Shown: positions 45,066 to 53,977, counted from the stretch's first letter. The stretch: 64,000 nt of DNA from DATAUD01 sp036501665 (GCA_036501665.1 DASXZW010000001.1:115834-179833); one strand, 5' to 3'. Translations and numbers: made by a program. The notes: generated by a model not told the origin, from the sequence alone.

Positions 45066-45257
45066 ATGAAAACGTTTGGAAATATTCTGGCATGCGTGAC
45101 GATTGTGGCGGCAGGTTTTTCCGTAACTATTTCGACATTGAATTTGGTCATGCTCGCAATTTTGTCCCTGGGTTTCGTTGGCATCGGGTCATTATCCCGT
45201 CCCGGACTTCGTCCTTGCTCCATTCGTGTTGAGAGCAAAGCACGGCGCCGACGGTAA
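45066..45257 (+). CDS. Possible small membrane protein, 63 residues
   Basis: MKTFGNILACVTIVAAGFSV begins a hydrophobic stretch that could form one or two membrane helices, followed by a very basic end (RVESKARRRR). A rho-independent terminator follows at 45299, so the region is probably transcribed. The ribosome site is poor. It could equally be the 5' part of a small RNA. Confidence 0.3.
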   Translation: MKTFGNILACVTIVAAGFSVTISTLNLVMLAILSLGFVGIGSLSRPGLRPCSIRVESKARRRR

Positions 45258-45298
45258 GCTGCCCGGCGGGGTGGAAACCTCCCTTGTAAAAACCAATT

Positions 45299-45330
45299 AG
45301 ACGCTCGCTGAAAGGCGGGCGTCTTTTTTT
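45299..45330 (+). terminator. Rho-independent terminator
   Basis: AGACGCTCGC / GCGGGCGTCT form a 10-bp stem (one G-T pair) with loop TGAAAG, followed by seven T residues. Ends rightward transcription from the 45.07-kb unit. Confidence 0.8.
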
Positions 45331-45397
45331 ATGCTGGCATGTCAATCCCCGCAGTCAGGCGGCGATGGAATCCATTGATCAATTAGGCCACGTCAAT

Positions 45398-45826
45398 TCA
45401 AGGCGTGACGGTTTCCAAAACGCCAAACAAAGCGAAGTCGGACGGGTTTGAAGTCAACAAACGGCGAACGCCATTCGTGGCCAGAATAGCTGCAAGATGC
45501 GTGTCAAGGATGCGTTTGCGGCCTAAATTAAATTGTATCATCCATTGCAGCGTTTGATCCAAACTTGCCTGCGTTGGCTCAATCAAACGGACCGCTGGAT
45601 TGGCCATGAATTCCTGAATCCACGCCATCGCGTCGAGCATGTTCAATGGAGGTGAAAATCTGCGCCCGTCCGTCGCAACATGAAGAAATTCAGTGATGAT
45701 TAGAGAAGGGAAAACCAAGTCTTCGCCGCTCTCGATTTCTGCTTCCACGATCACTTGCGTTTTTTTATTGGCTGGATGTTCGGCGAAAGCAAGCTGAACC
45801 AGAATGTTGCAGTCCAAACCAATCAT
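45398..45826 (-). CDS. PIN-domain toxin (VapC-like RNase)
   Basis: 142 residues. N-terminal MIGLDCNILVQL with the first acidic metal ligand, a mid-sequence Glu in LIITEFLHVA, and the late IDTHLAA-like segment RKRILDTHLAAILATNG with the second and third Asp sites, as in PIN ribonucleases. Its ATG overlaps the stop of the antitoxin gene by four bases (ATGA), the normal layout of such pairs. It would cleave RNA unless bound by the antitoxin. Confidence 0.85.
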   Translation of the reverse strand: MIGLDCNILVQLAFAEHPANKKTQVIVEAEIESGEDLVFPSLIITEFLHVATDGRRFSPPLNMLDAMAWIQEFMANPAVRLIEPTQASLDQTLQWMIQFNLGRKRILDTHLAAILATNGVRRLLTSNPSDFALFGVLETVTP

Positions 45827-46071
45827 GGTCGGTTGAACATTTCTTCAGCCAGCTCTTCTTGTGAAACGTTGGGAATCAATACCTGATGACCGGGAATCGA
45901 GCGTATGGGAACCGCCTTGCGGGACACGGCGGAGTTTGCGGGTGCAGCCACAAGTTTGGCCACTGGTTTGGCGTCCTGCGTAAGCAAGACCTCATCGCCC
46001 GCCTGAACCTGCTTTATCAGGTCGGCCAATTGCCGGGTTCCAATTTCCGTCGTGACAATCATGCCTGTCAT
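45823..46071 (-). CDS. Phd/YefM-like antitoxin
   Basis: 82 residues. The N-terminal half (TTEIGTRQLADLIKQVQAGD then EVLLTQDAKPVAKLV) is the Phd/YefM DNA-binding fold; the C-terminal half (VLIPNVSQEELAEEMFNRP) is the toxin-binding tail. An ATG nine bases later is an equal start choice. It likely represses the operon and neutralises the PIN toxin. Confidence 0.85.
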   Translation of the reverse strand: MTGMIVTTEIGTRQLADLIKQVQAGDEVLLTQDAKPVAKLVAAPANSAVSRKAVPIRSIPGHQVLIPNVSQEELAEEMFNRP

Positions 46072-46255
46072 TATACATGGTTTTGGAGGCGGAGTCGAGA
46101 GTCCTTAATTTGCGTTATGGAAACCGTATCCTCCAGTTCCGCGCAGGAGCTGAATATATTTCGATTTCATAACGGGTCTTTTGCCAAATTGACCACCAAT
46201 CATCGCGGATTTTGTTTCCCTTTGCGCGACTTAGACTTTACAACAGCGGGGTTCG

Positions 46256-46951
46256 ATGAAGACATTTTCCGAAATGGGATTGCCGGGGAGACTTATCGCG
46301 GTCGAAGGCCTCGACGGCTCCGGCAAATCCACTCAAATTTACCTCCTCAAACGCTGGCTGGAACTCCAGGGACTCAAGGTTTTTTTCAGCGAATGGAATT
46401 CCTCAACGCTTGTCAAGAATGCCACCAGCAAGGGCAAGAAGCGCGAACTCCTTTCTCCCACGACTTTCAGTCTGATACACGCCACGGATTTTGCGGATCG
46501 TTACGAGCGGCAACTGCTTCCGCTCCTTCGCGCCGGGTATCTGGTTTTGTGCGATCGTTATATTTTTACGGCATTCGCGCGCGACACCGTTCGCGGTTGT
46601 CCTCCCGAGTGGGTCCGCGGCATTTATAATTTTGCGGCGCTTCCCGATTTGGTTTTTTTCTTCAAGGCGCCACTTGAAACTTCCCTACAGCGCATTTTGG
46701 ATGGCCGTCCGCAGTTGAAATACTTTGAAGCTGGAATGGACCTGGGGCTTTCGACCGATCCTTACGAAAGCTTCCGGATTTTTCAGGGCCGAATTCTGGA
46801 GCAATATTTGGCAATGAGCACGGAATTCAATTTCCTGGTGATGGACGGGAGCCAATGCATCGAAGCCCAGCAATCCATCGTGCGGGACCTGGTCGCTGCG
46901 AAGACTGACCTGAGCAAGTACGTGCTCCACAAACGCTATCAAAAGAAATGA
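46256..46951 (+). CDS. Thymidylate-kinase-like protein, intact P-loop
   Basis: 231 residues. P-loop EGLDGSGKST (residues 17-26, Lys24), DRY motif in LVLCDRYIFTAFARDTVRG and a dTMP-kinase-like fold throughout. True dTMP kinases phosphorylate dTMP with ATP; members with a changed LID region may act on other nucleotides or polyphosphate. The next gene is a paralogue overlapping by four bases (ATGA). Then come a sugar kinase and a polyphosphatase gene, so the four probably form one operon. Confidence 0.8.
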   Translation: MKTFSEMGLPGRLIAVEGLDGSGKSTQIYLLKRWLELQGLKVFFSEWNSSTLVKNATSKGKKRELLSPTTFSLIHATDFADRYERQLLPLLRAGYLVLCDRYIFTAFARDTVRGCPPEWVRGIYNFAALPDLVFFFKAPLETSLQRILDGRPQLKYFEAGMDLGLSTDPYESFRIFQGRILEQYLAMSTEFNFLVMDGSQCIEAQQSIVRDLVAAKTDLSKYVLHKRYQKK

Positions 46952-47697
46952 AAGCCAAGAAAGCGTCCCATCCCAAAAAAGCGCACAACGGGATCGTTGT
47001 TCCGCGAATCAAACCGCGCCGATTCTATGGGCAAGGTGTGCCGGGTGTTGATCTTTCGCGACTCGCGGGAAAATTGATTGTCGTCGAAGGCGCGGATGGT
47101 TCCGGGCGCTCGACGCAGATTGCGCGTTTGGTGGAATGGTTGGAAGGCACCGGACACGCCACCATCCAGATCGGGTTGAAGCGCTCGTCCCTGGTCAGTG
47201 AAGAATTGGACAAGGCGCAACAGGGCAACATTCTCAGTCATACGACATTGAGTCTGTTTTATGCGACCGATTTTGCGGACCAGTTGGAGAACAACATCCT
47301 GCCGGGGTTGCGGTCGGGTTCGATGGTCCTGGCCGATCGCTACATTTACACATTGATGGTTCGCGACATGGTGCGCGGAATGGACCCCGGATGGTTGAAA
47401 AATCTATACGGAATTGCGCTCGTGCCGGACGTGGTGTTTTACTTGAACGTTCAGCCGCAGGAATTGGTCGAGCGGACATTTGCCAAAAAGCAGGCGCTTA
47501 ATTATTGGGAAAGCGGGATGGATCTGGGGTTGTCACGAGATATGTTTGACAGTTTTTTGCAGTATCAATCCCTCGTGACCGCCAAGTTCAAGGAATTGCA
47601 GCGCACCTACGGTTTCACGATTGTCGATGGCCACCGTTCCCCGGACGAGATCAACATCGAACTCCGCCGCAGGATCGAAAGCATCCTCGCGGAGTAA
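46948..47697 (+). CDS. Thymidylate-kinase-like paralogue with altered P-loop
   Basis: 249 residues. Closely related to the previous gene along its length (SHTTLSLFYATDFADQLENN, VLADRYIYTLMVRDMVRGMD, MDLGLSRD) but the P-loop reads EGADGSGRST: the invariant Walker A Lys is Arg54. A basic N-terminal extension of about 40 residues is added. It may be a regulatory pseudokinase that pairs with the first protein, or a kinase of altered chemistry. Overlaps it by four bases. Confidence 0.8.
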   Translation: MKAKKASHPKKAHNGIVVPRIKPRRFYGQGVPGVDLSRLAGKLIVVEGADGSGRSTQIARLVEWLEGTGHATIQIGLKRSSLVSEELDKAQQGNILSHTTLSLFYATDFADQLENNILPGLRSGSMVLADRYIYTLMVRDMVRGMDPGWLKNLYGIALVPDVVFYLNVQPQELVERTFAKKQALNYWESGMDLGLSRDMFDSFLQYQSLVTAKFKELQRTYGFTIVDGHRSPDEINIELRRRIESILAE

Positions 47698-47727
47698 AAC
47701 GGCACAAGAGTCAACAAAAGGACCACC

Positions 47728-48726
47728 ATGCCTGAAGCCACTATAAAAGCCGAATACTACGTGGGTGTCGATTTAGGCGGCACCAAGATTCTGACCGGAG
47801 TCTTTGACGAAAAACTTGCCTGTCTCGGTCGCACGAAGATGAGCACGAAGTCCGAGCGCGGGGCCGATGGAGTCATCGACCGAATCGCCCGCTGCATCCG
47901 CGACGCCGTGGATGAATGCGATTTGGACATCAAACAAATCAAGGGCGTCGGCATAGGCGCGCCGGGGGCAATCGATTCCAAGTCGGGCAGCGTCATTTTT
48001 GCGCCGAATCTTAACTGGCAGGACATTCCGCTGAAGAAAGCCCTTGAAAAGCAGATCGGCGGAATCCCGGTCTCCGTCGAGAATGATTGCAACGGCGCAA
48101 CGCTTGGGGTTTTTGAAAAAGAACTGCAGGCCAAGCCGCGCCACATGGTCGGAATTTTCATCGGCACTGGAATTGGCGCGGGAATTATTGCGGACGGAAA
48201 ACTGTATTCCGGTTTCAACGGCACGGCTGGCGAAGTTGGGCACATGGTGATCCAGGTCGGCGGGCCGAAGTGTAATTGCGGCAATCGCGGCTGCTTTGAA
48301 GCTCTCGCAAGTCGCGGCGCAATTTTCCGTTCCATTTCCGCCGCGATCAAGGCCGGCCAAAAATCCGTCCTCACCGAAATGCTCGGCGATGACCTGGCCG
48401 ATTTGCGCAGCGGTGATTTGCGCAAGGCCGTCAGGAAAGGCGATAAACTTGTCGAGAAGATCATTGAGGAAGCCGCCGAATACACCGGGGTTGCGGTCGC
48501 CAATCTGATCAATATTCTCAATCCGCAAATCGTCGTGCTTGGCGGCGGCGTTATTGATGCTCTCGGCGATGAGATGATGGCCATCATCGTTGAAACCGCC
48601 GAGGATTACATCATGAGCGGCACACACAAGGGGATCGAAATCATCGCGAGCAAAGTCGGCGATGACGCAGGAATTATCGGCGGCGCTGTCCTGGCGCGCC
48701 GCGCGGCGAAGCAGTTAAAAGAGTAA
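47728..48726 (+). CDS. ROK-family sugar kinase (glucokinase-like)
   Basis: 332 residues. ATP-binding YYVGVDLGGTKILTGVFD, the sugar-site VENDCNGATLGV, IGTGIGAGII and the ROK zinc motif GPKCNCGNRGCFEAL are all visible. Phosphorylates glucose or a related hexose in the cytoplasm. A good AAAGGA site precedes the ATG. Fourth in line behind the kinase pair; a Ppx/GppA gene follows 18 bases on. Confidence 0.92.
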   Translation: MPEATIKAEYYVGVDLGGTKILTGVFDEKLACLGRTKMSTKSERGADGVIDRIARCIRDAVDECDLDIKQIKGVGIGAPGAIDSKSGSVIFAPNLNWQDIPLKKALEKQIGGIPVSVENDCNGATLGVFEKELQAKPRHMVGIFIGTGIGAGIIADGKLYSGFNGTAGEVGHMVIQVGGPKCNCGNRGCFEALASRGAIFRSISAAIKAGQKSVLTEMLGDDLADLRSGDLRKAVRKGDKLVEKIIEEAAEYTGVAVANLINILNPQIVVLGGGVIDALGDEMMAIIVETAEDYIMSGTHKGIEIIASKVGDDAGIIGGAVLARRAAKQLKE

Positions 48727-48743
48727 AATGGAACAGGTTCACG

Positions 48744-49688
48744 ATGAACCCGAGCAGTCCAAACCGGCGAGCCGTGATCGACGTCGGCACCAACTCGGTG
48801 AAACTCCTGGTTGGCGACGTCGCAGGGAGTCTGGTCACTCCAGTCATTGAAACCAGCAAGCAAACCCGCTTGGGCGCGGGATTTTACGCCACCAAAAAGC
48901 TTCAAGCCTCCGCAATTGCCGCCACAGCCGAAGTGGTGAGAATTTACTCCGACGAAGCCCGAAAACTTGGGGCCAAGTCGCTTCGAGTCATTGCCACCAG
49001 CGCCGCGCGAGACGCCAGCAACGCCGCAGATTTGATTACCGCCATTCGGAAAAGCAGCGGCGCGGAACTGGAAGTCATTTCAGGCGATAAAGAAGCTGAT
49101 TGGGCCTTTCGAGGAGTCACCAGCAATCCGAAACTTGCCAAATCGCCCGTGCTGATTGTGGATGTGGGCGGTGGAAGCACGGAATTCATCGTAGGAGACA
49201 ATGCCGTGCCGCAATTTCGTGACAGTTACAACCTGGGAACGGTACGTTTGTTGGAACAATTGCGCCCGGGCGATCCTCCCGGTTTGCGGGCGTTGATGGC
49301 CTGCCGCGTTGGGTTGAAGGAATTTCTCAAAGGGCAGGTGGTTCCATTGGTGCGACCGGCGTTGACGGCGTGCAAGCGATCGGTGCAATTGGTTGGAGTG
49401 GGAGGCAGTGCAACGATCCTTTCACGTATTCACGGGCATCTTGAGGATTACGACCGTGAAAAAATCGAATCTAATCCGATTCCGCTCGAAGTCGTGCGAG
49501 AACAATTGGAATCGCAATGGCAAATGCCGCTGAGCGAAAGACAGAAAATCGCCGGCCTTCCAGCCGACAAGGCGGATGTCATATTGACAGGGATTGCCAT
49601 CTACGAAGCGATCATGGAACAGCTTGGTTTTACCCACCTTACCGTGAGCACGCGCGGATTGCGGTTTTGGGCTCTTCTTCGGCAGTAA
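48744..49688 (+). CDS. Ppx/GppA-family phosphatase
   Basis: 314 residues. Sugar-kinase/Hsp70-like fold: AVIDVGTNSVKLLVGDVAG (phosphate 1), RVIATSAARDASNA, and LIVDVGGGSTEFIVGD (phosphate 2). Short version without the C-terminal HD domain, as in many bacteria. Hydrolyses polyphosphate or pppGpp. The coupling to kinase-like genes suggests phosphate or nucleotide stress metabolism. Confidence 0.93.
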   Translation: MNPSSPNRRAVIDVGTNSVKLLVGDVAGSLVTPVIETSKQTRLGAGFYATKKLQASAIAATAEVVRIYSDEARKLGAKSLRVIATSAARDASNAADLITAIRKSSGAELEVISGDKEADWAFRGVTSNPKLAKSPVLIVDVGGGSTEFIVGDNAVPQFRDSYNLGTVRLLEQLRPGDPPGLRALMACRVGLKEFLKGQVVPLVRPALTACKRSVQLVGVGGSATILSRIHGHLEDYDREKIESNPIPLEVVREQLESQWQMPLSERQKIAGLPADKADVILTGIAIYEAIMEQLGFTHLTVSTRGLRFWALLRQ

Positions 49689-49694
49689 TTCCGC

Positions 49695-49830
49695 AAAAAA
49701 AAGGGCGAACGCCATTGCAGCGTTCGCCCCCCAACAACCAAACTAACCAACCCTTGACCTCAAGCGTATAACCGGATGGGAAAACCAAAAACCCATTCGG
49801 CCTCTTGCTTGAGGCTATTAGTATGACGCC
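49695..49830 (-). ncRNA. Candidate structured small RNA with own terminator
   Basis: Read leftward, CCTCAAGC (49814-49807) pairs perfectly with GCTTGAGG (49765-49758), enclosing a stem of CCGAATGGG (49800-49792) and CCCATCCGG (49780-49772) with one mismatch and an 11-base loop. Some 28 bases on is a perfect 10-bp hairpin GGGCGAACGC/GCGTTCGCCC (49729-49703) followed by eight T, an excellent rho-independent terminator. No protein frame of more than a few codons is used here. A weak promoter (TTGAAC, then CATACT) lies just upstream. No known RNA family recognised. Confidence 0.55.
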
Positions 49831-50002
49831 TGAATTTCGCGAAACGTTCAAATCTTTTTTTTCGTTTCAAGAAGAAGATGAAGGCTGGCAAATATAGCTC
49901 TTGTCCGTTAATTTGTGGAAAGCGTTGTTAAACATTCGCTTAGCAAATGAAGGCCAATGCCGGGTGTTCCGGAGGTTTACGGCGTAACTTTGCTTCTGTT
50001 AC

Positions 50003-51382
50003 ATGCGTATTACAAACCTCAACCCTGATACTGACATTGGCGCAAGCGCCTGGCTCGTGGAATTAGATGGTTACCGGCTTCTCATGGACGCTGGAATGCA
50101 TCCCAAACGCGATGGCCGGGCCGCGTTGCCGCTCTATTCCGTTGCCGATAACCAGGAAGTCGATGCCATTGCCATTTCGCACTGCCATCACGATCACCTT
50201 GGTTCTTTGCCGGTGGCGATGCGCCATTTTCCGACCGCTCATGTGCTGATGACTGAGTTAAGTCACGCGATAGCAGGCCGGGTGCTGCATAATTCCGTAA
50301 ACGTCATGCTTCGGCAGCGCGAAGAACAGGGGATTCGGGAATACCCGCTGTTCACCCATCACGAAGTCGAGGACCAGGAAGACAAGTTTCAAGCCTTTCG
50401 ATACAACCGCGAGATCGAATGGGGTTCCTTTAAGAAAGCGCGGGCAGGGATGCCGTCGCCAGTGCTTGAATTCTACGATGCTGGTCATACCTTGGGATCA
50501 GCGGGAATTTTGGTGAAGGGCAAGTCTGAAAACCTCTTTTACACTGGCGACGTTTGTTTTCACGACCAAACCCTTCTGAAATCAGCAAATTTTGAGGGCA
50601 TCCGGCCAGATGTTCTCATCATGGAAACAACACGCGGAAATCGCGTCCCAACCCCAGGTTTTACGCGCGAAGCTGAGATAAAACGTCTCGGTGAAGCGAT
50701 TCAAGGCGTGTTGGCAAGGCGTGGAAGCGTTTTGATGCCGGCATTCGCATTGGGACGCACGCAGGAAATCCTGGCGATGCTCAGCCAGATGATGAAAGCA
50801 GGCCAAATTCCCAGGCAGCCCATTTACATTGGTGGTCTTGGGCGAGTGTTCACGGAGATTTACGATCACAAGGCTTACATCACCCGGCGGCATTTGCCCG
50901 ATCTGACTCTCTCGAAAGACTTGCAGCTTATAGTTCTGGAAAGGGAAGAGTTGGAGACCATCAAGCTCGGGGCCGGGCGAATCTTTGTGCTCACTGCGGG
51001 AATGCTGACGGAATGCACTCCCGCGCACGATCTTGCTGAAAGAATGTTCCCGGACCAGCGGCAGGCGATCTATTTTGTCGGTTATGCCGATCCCGGAACT
51101 CCTGGTGGGCGGCTGAAACTTTCCAAACCCGGCGAGCCGTTCATTTTCAGCGCGAGTTCCGGTGAAGTGACGCGAAATTGCGAGATTCAGGAATTCGATC
51201 TAACGGCCCACGCGAATCGTGAATCACTTTTAGACTTTGCCTGTTCGCTTGCGCCTCGCACTGTTTTGCTTGGGCACGGCGAAGCGGATTCGCGTCAATG
51301 GTTTGAGGACCAAATCCGGGAACGCCTTCCCAAAACCAAAATCATCCAACCGATGCCCGGTGTGCCGGTCGATGCTCTATAG
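50003..51382 (+). CDS. Beta-CASP metallo-beta-lactamase-fold nuclease-like protein
   Basis: 459 residues. Metal site HCHHDHLG (residues 60-66), GDVCFHDQT as motif 3, the beta-CASP insert with VLIMETTRGNR and LMPAFALGRTQEILA, and the C-terminal AHANRESLLDFA plus VLLGHGEADSR that give the CASP His residues. It resembles bacterial relatives of the CPSF-73/Ysh1 RNA-processing nucleases. Likely an RNase; substrate unknown. Its stop codon lies inside the left terminal repeat of a MITE-like element. Confidence 0.9.
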   Translation: MRITNLNPDTDIGASAWLVELDGYRLLMDAGMHPKRDGRAALPLYSVADNQEVDAIAISHCHHDHLGSLPVAMRHFPTAHVLMTELSHAIAGRVLHNSVNVMLRQREEQGIREYPLFTHHEVEDQEDKFQAFRYNREIEWGSFKKARAGMPSPVLEFYDAGHTLGSAGILVKGKSENLFYTGDVCFHDQTLLKSANFEGIRPDVLIMETTRGNRVPTPGFTREAEIKRLGEAIQGVLARRGSVLMPAFALGRTQEILAMLSQMMKAGQIPRQPIYIGGLGRVFTEIYDHKAYITRRHLPDLTLSKDLQLIVLEREELETIKLGAGRIFVLTAGMLTECTPAHDLAERMFPDQRQAIYFVGYADPGTPGGRLKLSKPGEPFIFSASSGEVTRNCEIQEFDLTAHANRESLLDFACSLAPRTVLLGHGEADSRQWFEDQIRERLPKTKIIQPMPGVPVDAL

Positions 51383-51608
51383 CATTTTAAGTACAACTGT
51401 AGCCACAAATTTTGGTGCAGCAGGGTAGCGCGACCGTCTCGGTCGCATCCGTTGGCGTCTCGCCGACGGAACAATCCAACACTACGGTGGCGAGTAAAAT
51501 GTTCGACAAGAGCGTCTGGCGAGACGCCAGACGCGGCGGTCGAGACGACCGCGCTCCCCACAGACCGTCCGAACAGGCTGGCTATAGCTTCATTTGAACC
51601 CCGCTATA
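51378..51608. repeat. MITE-like element with nested hairpins, copy 3 (long form)
   Basis: 231 bp from TATAGC to GCTATA, with partly matching arms (TATAGCATTTTAAG against TATAGCGGGGTTCAA) and the GCGACCGTCTCGGTCGC hairpin family inside. It fills exactly the space between two convergent genes: the left repeat contains the TAG of the beta-CASP gene and the right repeat contains the TAG of panC. Flanking TA dinucleotides suit an IS630/Tc1-mobilised MITE; the transposase is not in the window. Confidence 0.8.
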
Positions 51609-52452
51609 ACTTGGCGTTGTCGATCAGGCGGGTCTTGCCGAAAAATACCGCCAGCGCCATGCGGGTTCCGTTTCCAACGCTGCTGACCGGTTGAAGCGTT
51701 TGCGGATCGAAGAACTCGATGTAATCCAGGCGCGCTTCTGATTTTGTGGCAATCAGCTTGGTTAGCTGGTTCCTTAATTGCGTCGCAGGAATAGCACTAG
51801 AGGCGACAGTTTTTTTTGCGTTTTGAAGGGCAGTCCAAAGAATTACCGCCTGTGAACGTTGCTCAGGTGTCAGGTATTTGTTTCGGGAACTCATCGCGAG
51901 TCCATCCTTTTCCCGGAACGTCGGCGCCACGATGATTTTCAGCGGAAAATTGAGATCGCGAACCATTCTTGAAACAACGGCGGCTTGCTGAAAATCTTTT
52001 GCGCCAAATACGGCCACCTGCGGCAAAACAATGTTGAAAAGCTTGGCCACAACCGTCGCCACTCCGCGAAAATGAGTCGGTCGCGACGAACCTTCCATCC
52101 CGCGCGCCAGGGATTCCTCAACGACGAACGTGCTGTAACCCGGCGGATACATGTCGCCGTCCGGCGGGACAAACAAGACATCGACGCGAGCCTCGGAGCA
52201 AAGCTTCTTGTCACGGGCCAGATCGCGGGGATACTTCGCAAGGTCTTCAGTCGGAGCGAATTGCGTTGGATTGACGAAAATACTGACAACCACTTTGCCA
52301 TTTGGTTCGACGGCTCGGCGGGCGCGTTCAACCAGGCTGATATGCCCGGCGTGCAGGTAGCCCATCGTCGGCACAAACGCAACCGGCACTTTGGCCGATT
52401 GCCAACTGCGGACGAGACGTTGCATTGATTGCGTTGATTGAACCACTTTCAC
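51604..52452 (-). CDS. panC: Pantothenate synthetase
   Basis: 282 residues. Condenses pantoate and beta-alanine with ATP. Motifs PTMGYLHAGHISLV, VVSIFVNPTQFAPTEDL, VFGAKDFQQAAVV and AMSSRNKYLTPEQR are those of PanC. GTG start; an internal ATG nine codons later is possible. The last codons lie in the MITE-like repeat. Confidence 0.96.
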   Translation of the reverse strand: MKVVQSTQSMQRLVRSWQSAKVPVAFVPTMGYLHAGHISLVERARRAVEPNGKVVVSIFVNPTQFAPTEDLAKYPRDLARDKKLCSEARVDVLFVPPDGDMYPPGYSTFVVEESLARGMEGSSRPTHFRGVATVVAKLFNIVLPQVAVFGAKDFQQAAVVSRMVRDLNFPLKIIVAPTFREKDGLAMSSRNKYLTPEQRSQAVILWTALQNAKKTVASSAIPATQLRNQLTKLIATKSEARLDYIEFFDPQTLQPVSSVGNGTRMALAVFFGKTRLIDNAKL

Positions 52453-52501
52453 GCCGGAAACGTTGGGTAAAACCGCCGAAGAGGCAAGTTTTTAGAGCGC
52501 T

Positions 52502-53869
52502 CTATCGTGTGTTGGAGGCTGTGGCAGTCGCTGAAACACGCAATGCGGCGCGTTGCCTGTCCAGGCCATCCAATTGCGTCGCCGCGTCGGATTTCAGGAA
52601 GGCCAGCGCGGACGGATGATTTTTTCCGGCAGTCCACTCCAAGCCAGGTTGCTGGATGGCTTTGGCGTAGGTTGCCAGGACTTTCAGGTATTGATCCACC
52701 AGGGGCCGATATTCCGGCGGAGCGCGGAAGTGGAGAAATCGGAGTTGCTCCATGCACTGTTGCAGAGCTAAATGCGCGTCGCCTTCCGGCCATTTCTGAA
52801 TCACCTCCTGCAACGTGATCTTCGCTTCTGCCGGAAGCCGTTGGGAGGCGAAATGCACCAGCACAGGAACATCCAGGGCGTTGCGCAATTCCTTCGCGCA
52901 GTTATCGGATTTCAAGGGTTCCGCAATATCGCCGCGGGCAAAATTAACGGCGCTTAGGCCCCACCACTTCTCGACATCGAGCAACTGATGAAAATGCGGG
53001 CGGAACGCGGAGAGGAACGCCGTTTGCCAATTGTAGTCGCCAGGCAGTTCGTGGAGCATTTTCGCGAGGAGCCGGTTTCCATCTTTAAGCTGGAGCAGTT
53101 GCTCCAGGAATAATTGCGCGCAACTGCGGAACAGTTCCCCTTCAGGACCGTCGGCATCAACTTCGGTCGGCCAGCTTAATTGCTGAAAACTGAGCGGTGG
53201 ATGTTCGCGCAATTCCTGACGGACGGTCTGGAGTCCTTTCAATCTGAAATTGGCCCCGGTCATTTGCTCGCTTGGCTGGAGGAGATCGGTCGGCAGGGTG
53301 AAGGACTGCAAATGGGCGCCCATCCCTTCGTAAAGCCAGAACGGGATTTGCGCGCTGTGACTGCCGGCATTGCGATTGGCGACTTCCAGAAACAAGGTAT
53401 CAACGACGACGCGGACAAGAAGCCGCTTTGTAATCGTTTTCGGCAAAGTAATATTGTAACGCCATCCGTCGGGGTGGTATTCGGCGGTCAATTGAGGCCG
53501 GCTCGACTCGGCGAGCGCGGGATTAATCAATAGGTTAACCTTGCCTTTCCAGTCATCGTCCAGCCCCATTTCCTGAAGAAAATGCGACTTGAGCCGTTCG
53601 CAAGTGACGACGAGCAGCGACGGCTCCAGATCAAGGTTTGTCTCGTCGGTGTTCGAGGGATTTCTCGGAGCAACGAGGATGTAACCCCACGTTCCAGCCA
53701 TTTGCGCGCGAACGGGCTTTGGGGACTGACCGGGATAGCGCAGGGAACGAATTTCCGTCGCAAAAAACTGCCCGGTCGAACTCCTTGCGGTCAAAATCTC
53801 CGCCGACACCGGATGGCAGAATACCCCTGCAACCAGCGAGGAACAAAGCAGGAGAATCAGAGCCTTCAC
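52502..53869 (-). CDS. Exported protein, possibly a degenerate peptidase-MA-like fold
   Basis: About 455 residues. I use the GTG giving MKALILLLCSSLVAG as start, since it has a GGA site and yields a clean signal peptide ending SA; a TTG six codons earlier is the longest frame. The middle has PFWLYEGMGAHLQ, which resembles the helix after the zinc motif in MA-clan peptidases, but the expected HExxH is replaced (VVVDTLFLEVANR). I infer a family member without protease activity. No close match recognised. Confidence 0.6.
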   Translation of the reverse strand: MKALILLLCSSLVAGVFCHPVSAEILTARSSTGQFFATEIRSLRYPGQSPKPVRAQMAGTWGYILVAPRNPSNTDETNLDLEPSLLVVTCERLKSHFLQEMGLDDDWKGKVNLLINPALAESSRPQLTAEYHPDGWRYNITLPKTITKRLLVRVVVDTLFLEVANRNAGSHSAQIPFWLYEGMGAHLQSFTLPTDLLQPSEQMTGANFRLKGLQTVRQELREHPPLSFQQLSWPTEVDADGPEGELFRSCAQLFLEQLLQLKDGNRLLAKMLHELPGDYNWQTAFLSAFRPHFHQLLDVEKWWGLSAVNFARGDIAEPLKSDNCAKELRNALDVPVLVHFASQRLPAEAKITLQEVIQKWPEGDAHLALQQCMEQLRFLHFRAPPEYRPLVDQYLKVLATYAKAIQQPGLEWTAGKNHPSALAFLKSDAATQLDGLDRQRAALRVSATATASNTR

Positions 53870-53977
53870 GAGTTTTCCATTATGCAAAAACCGGGGATTT
53901 CCGTCAAGCCATTGAAGGGTGAGATTTACGAAATCTCAGCCTTGATTCCACCAATTGATTGACAGCTTTCGCACGGT

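Noticed and set aside
46256..47697. PPK2-type polyphosphate kinases
   Set aside because: The P-loop and DRY motifs fit thymidylate kinases better than the EGWDAAGKG signature of PPK2, despite the neighbouring Ppx gene.
47757..48627. Two leftward frames of about 280 codons opposite the ROK kinase
   Set aside because: Both are shadows of a gene with clear motifs on the other strand.
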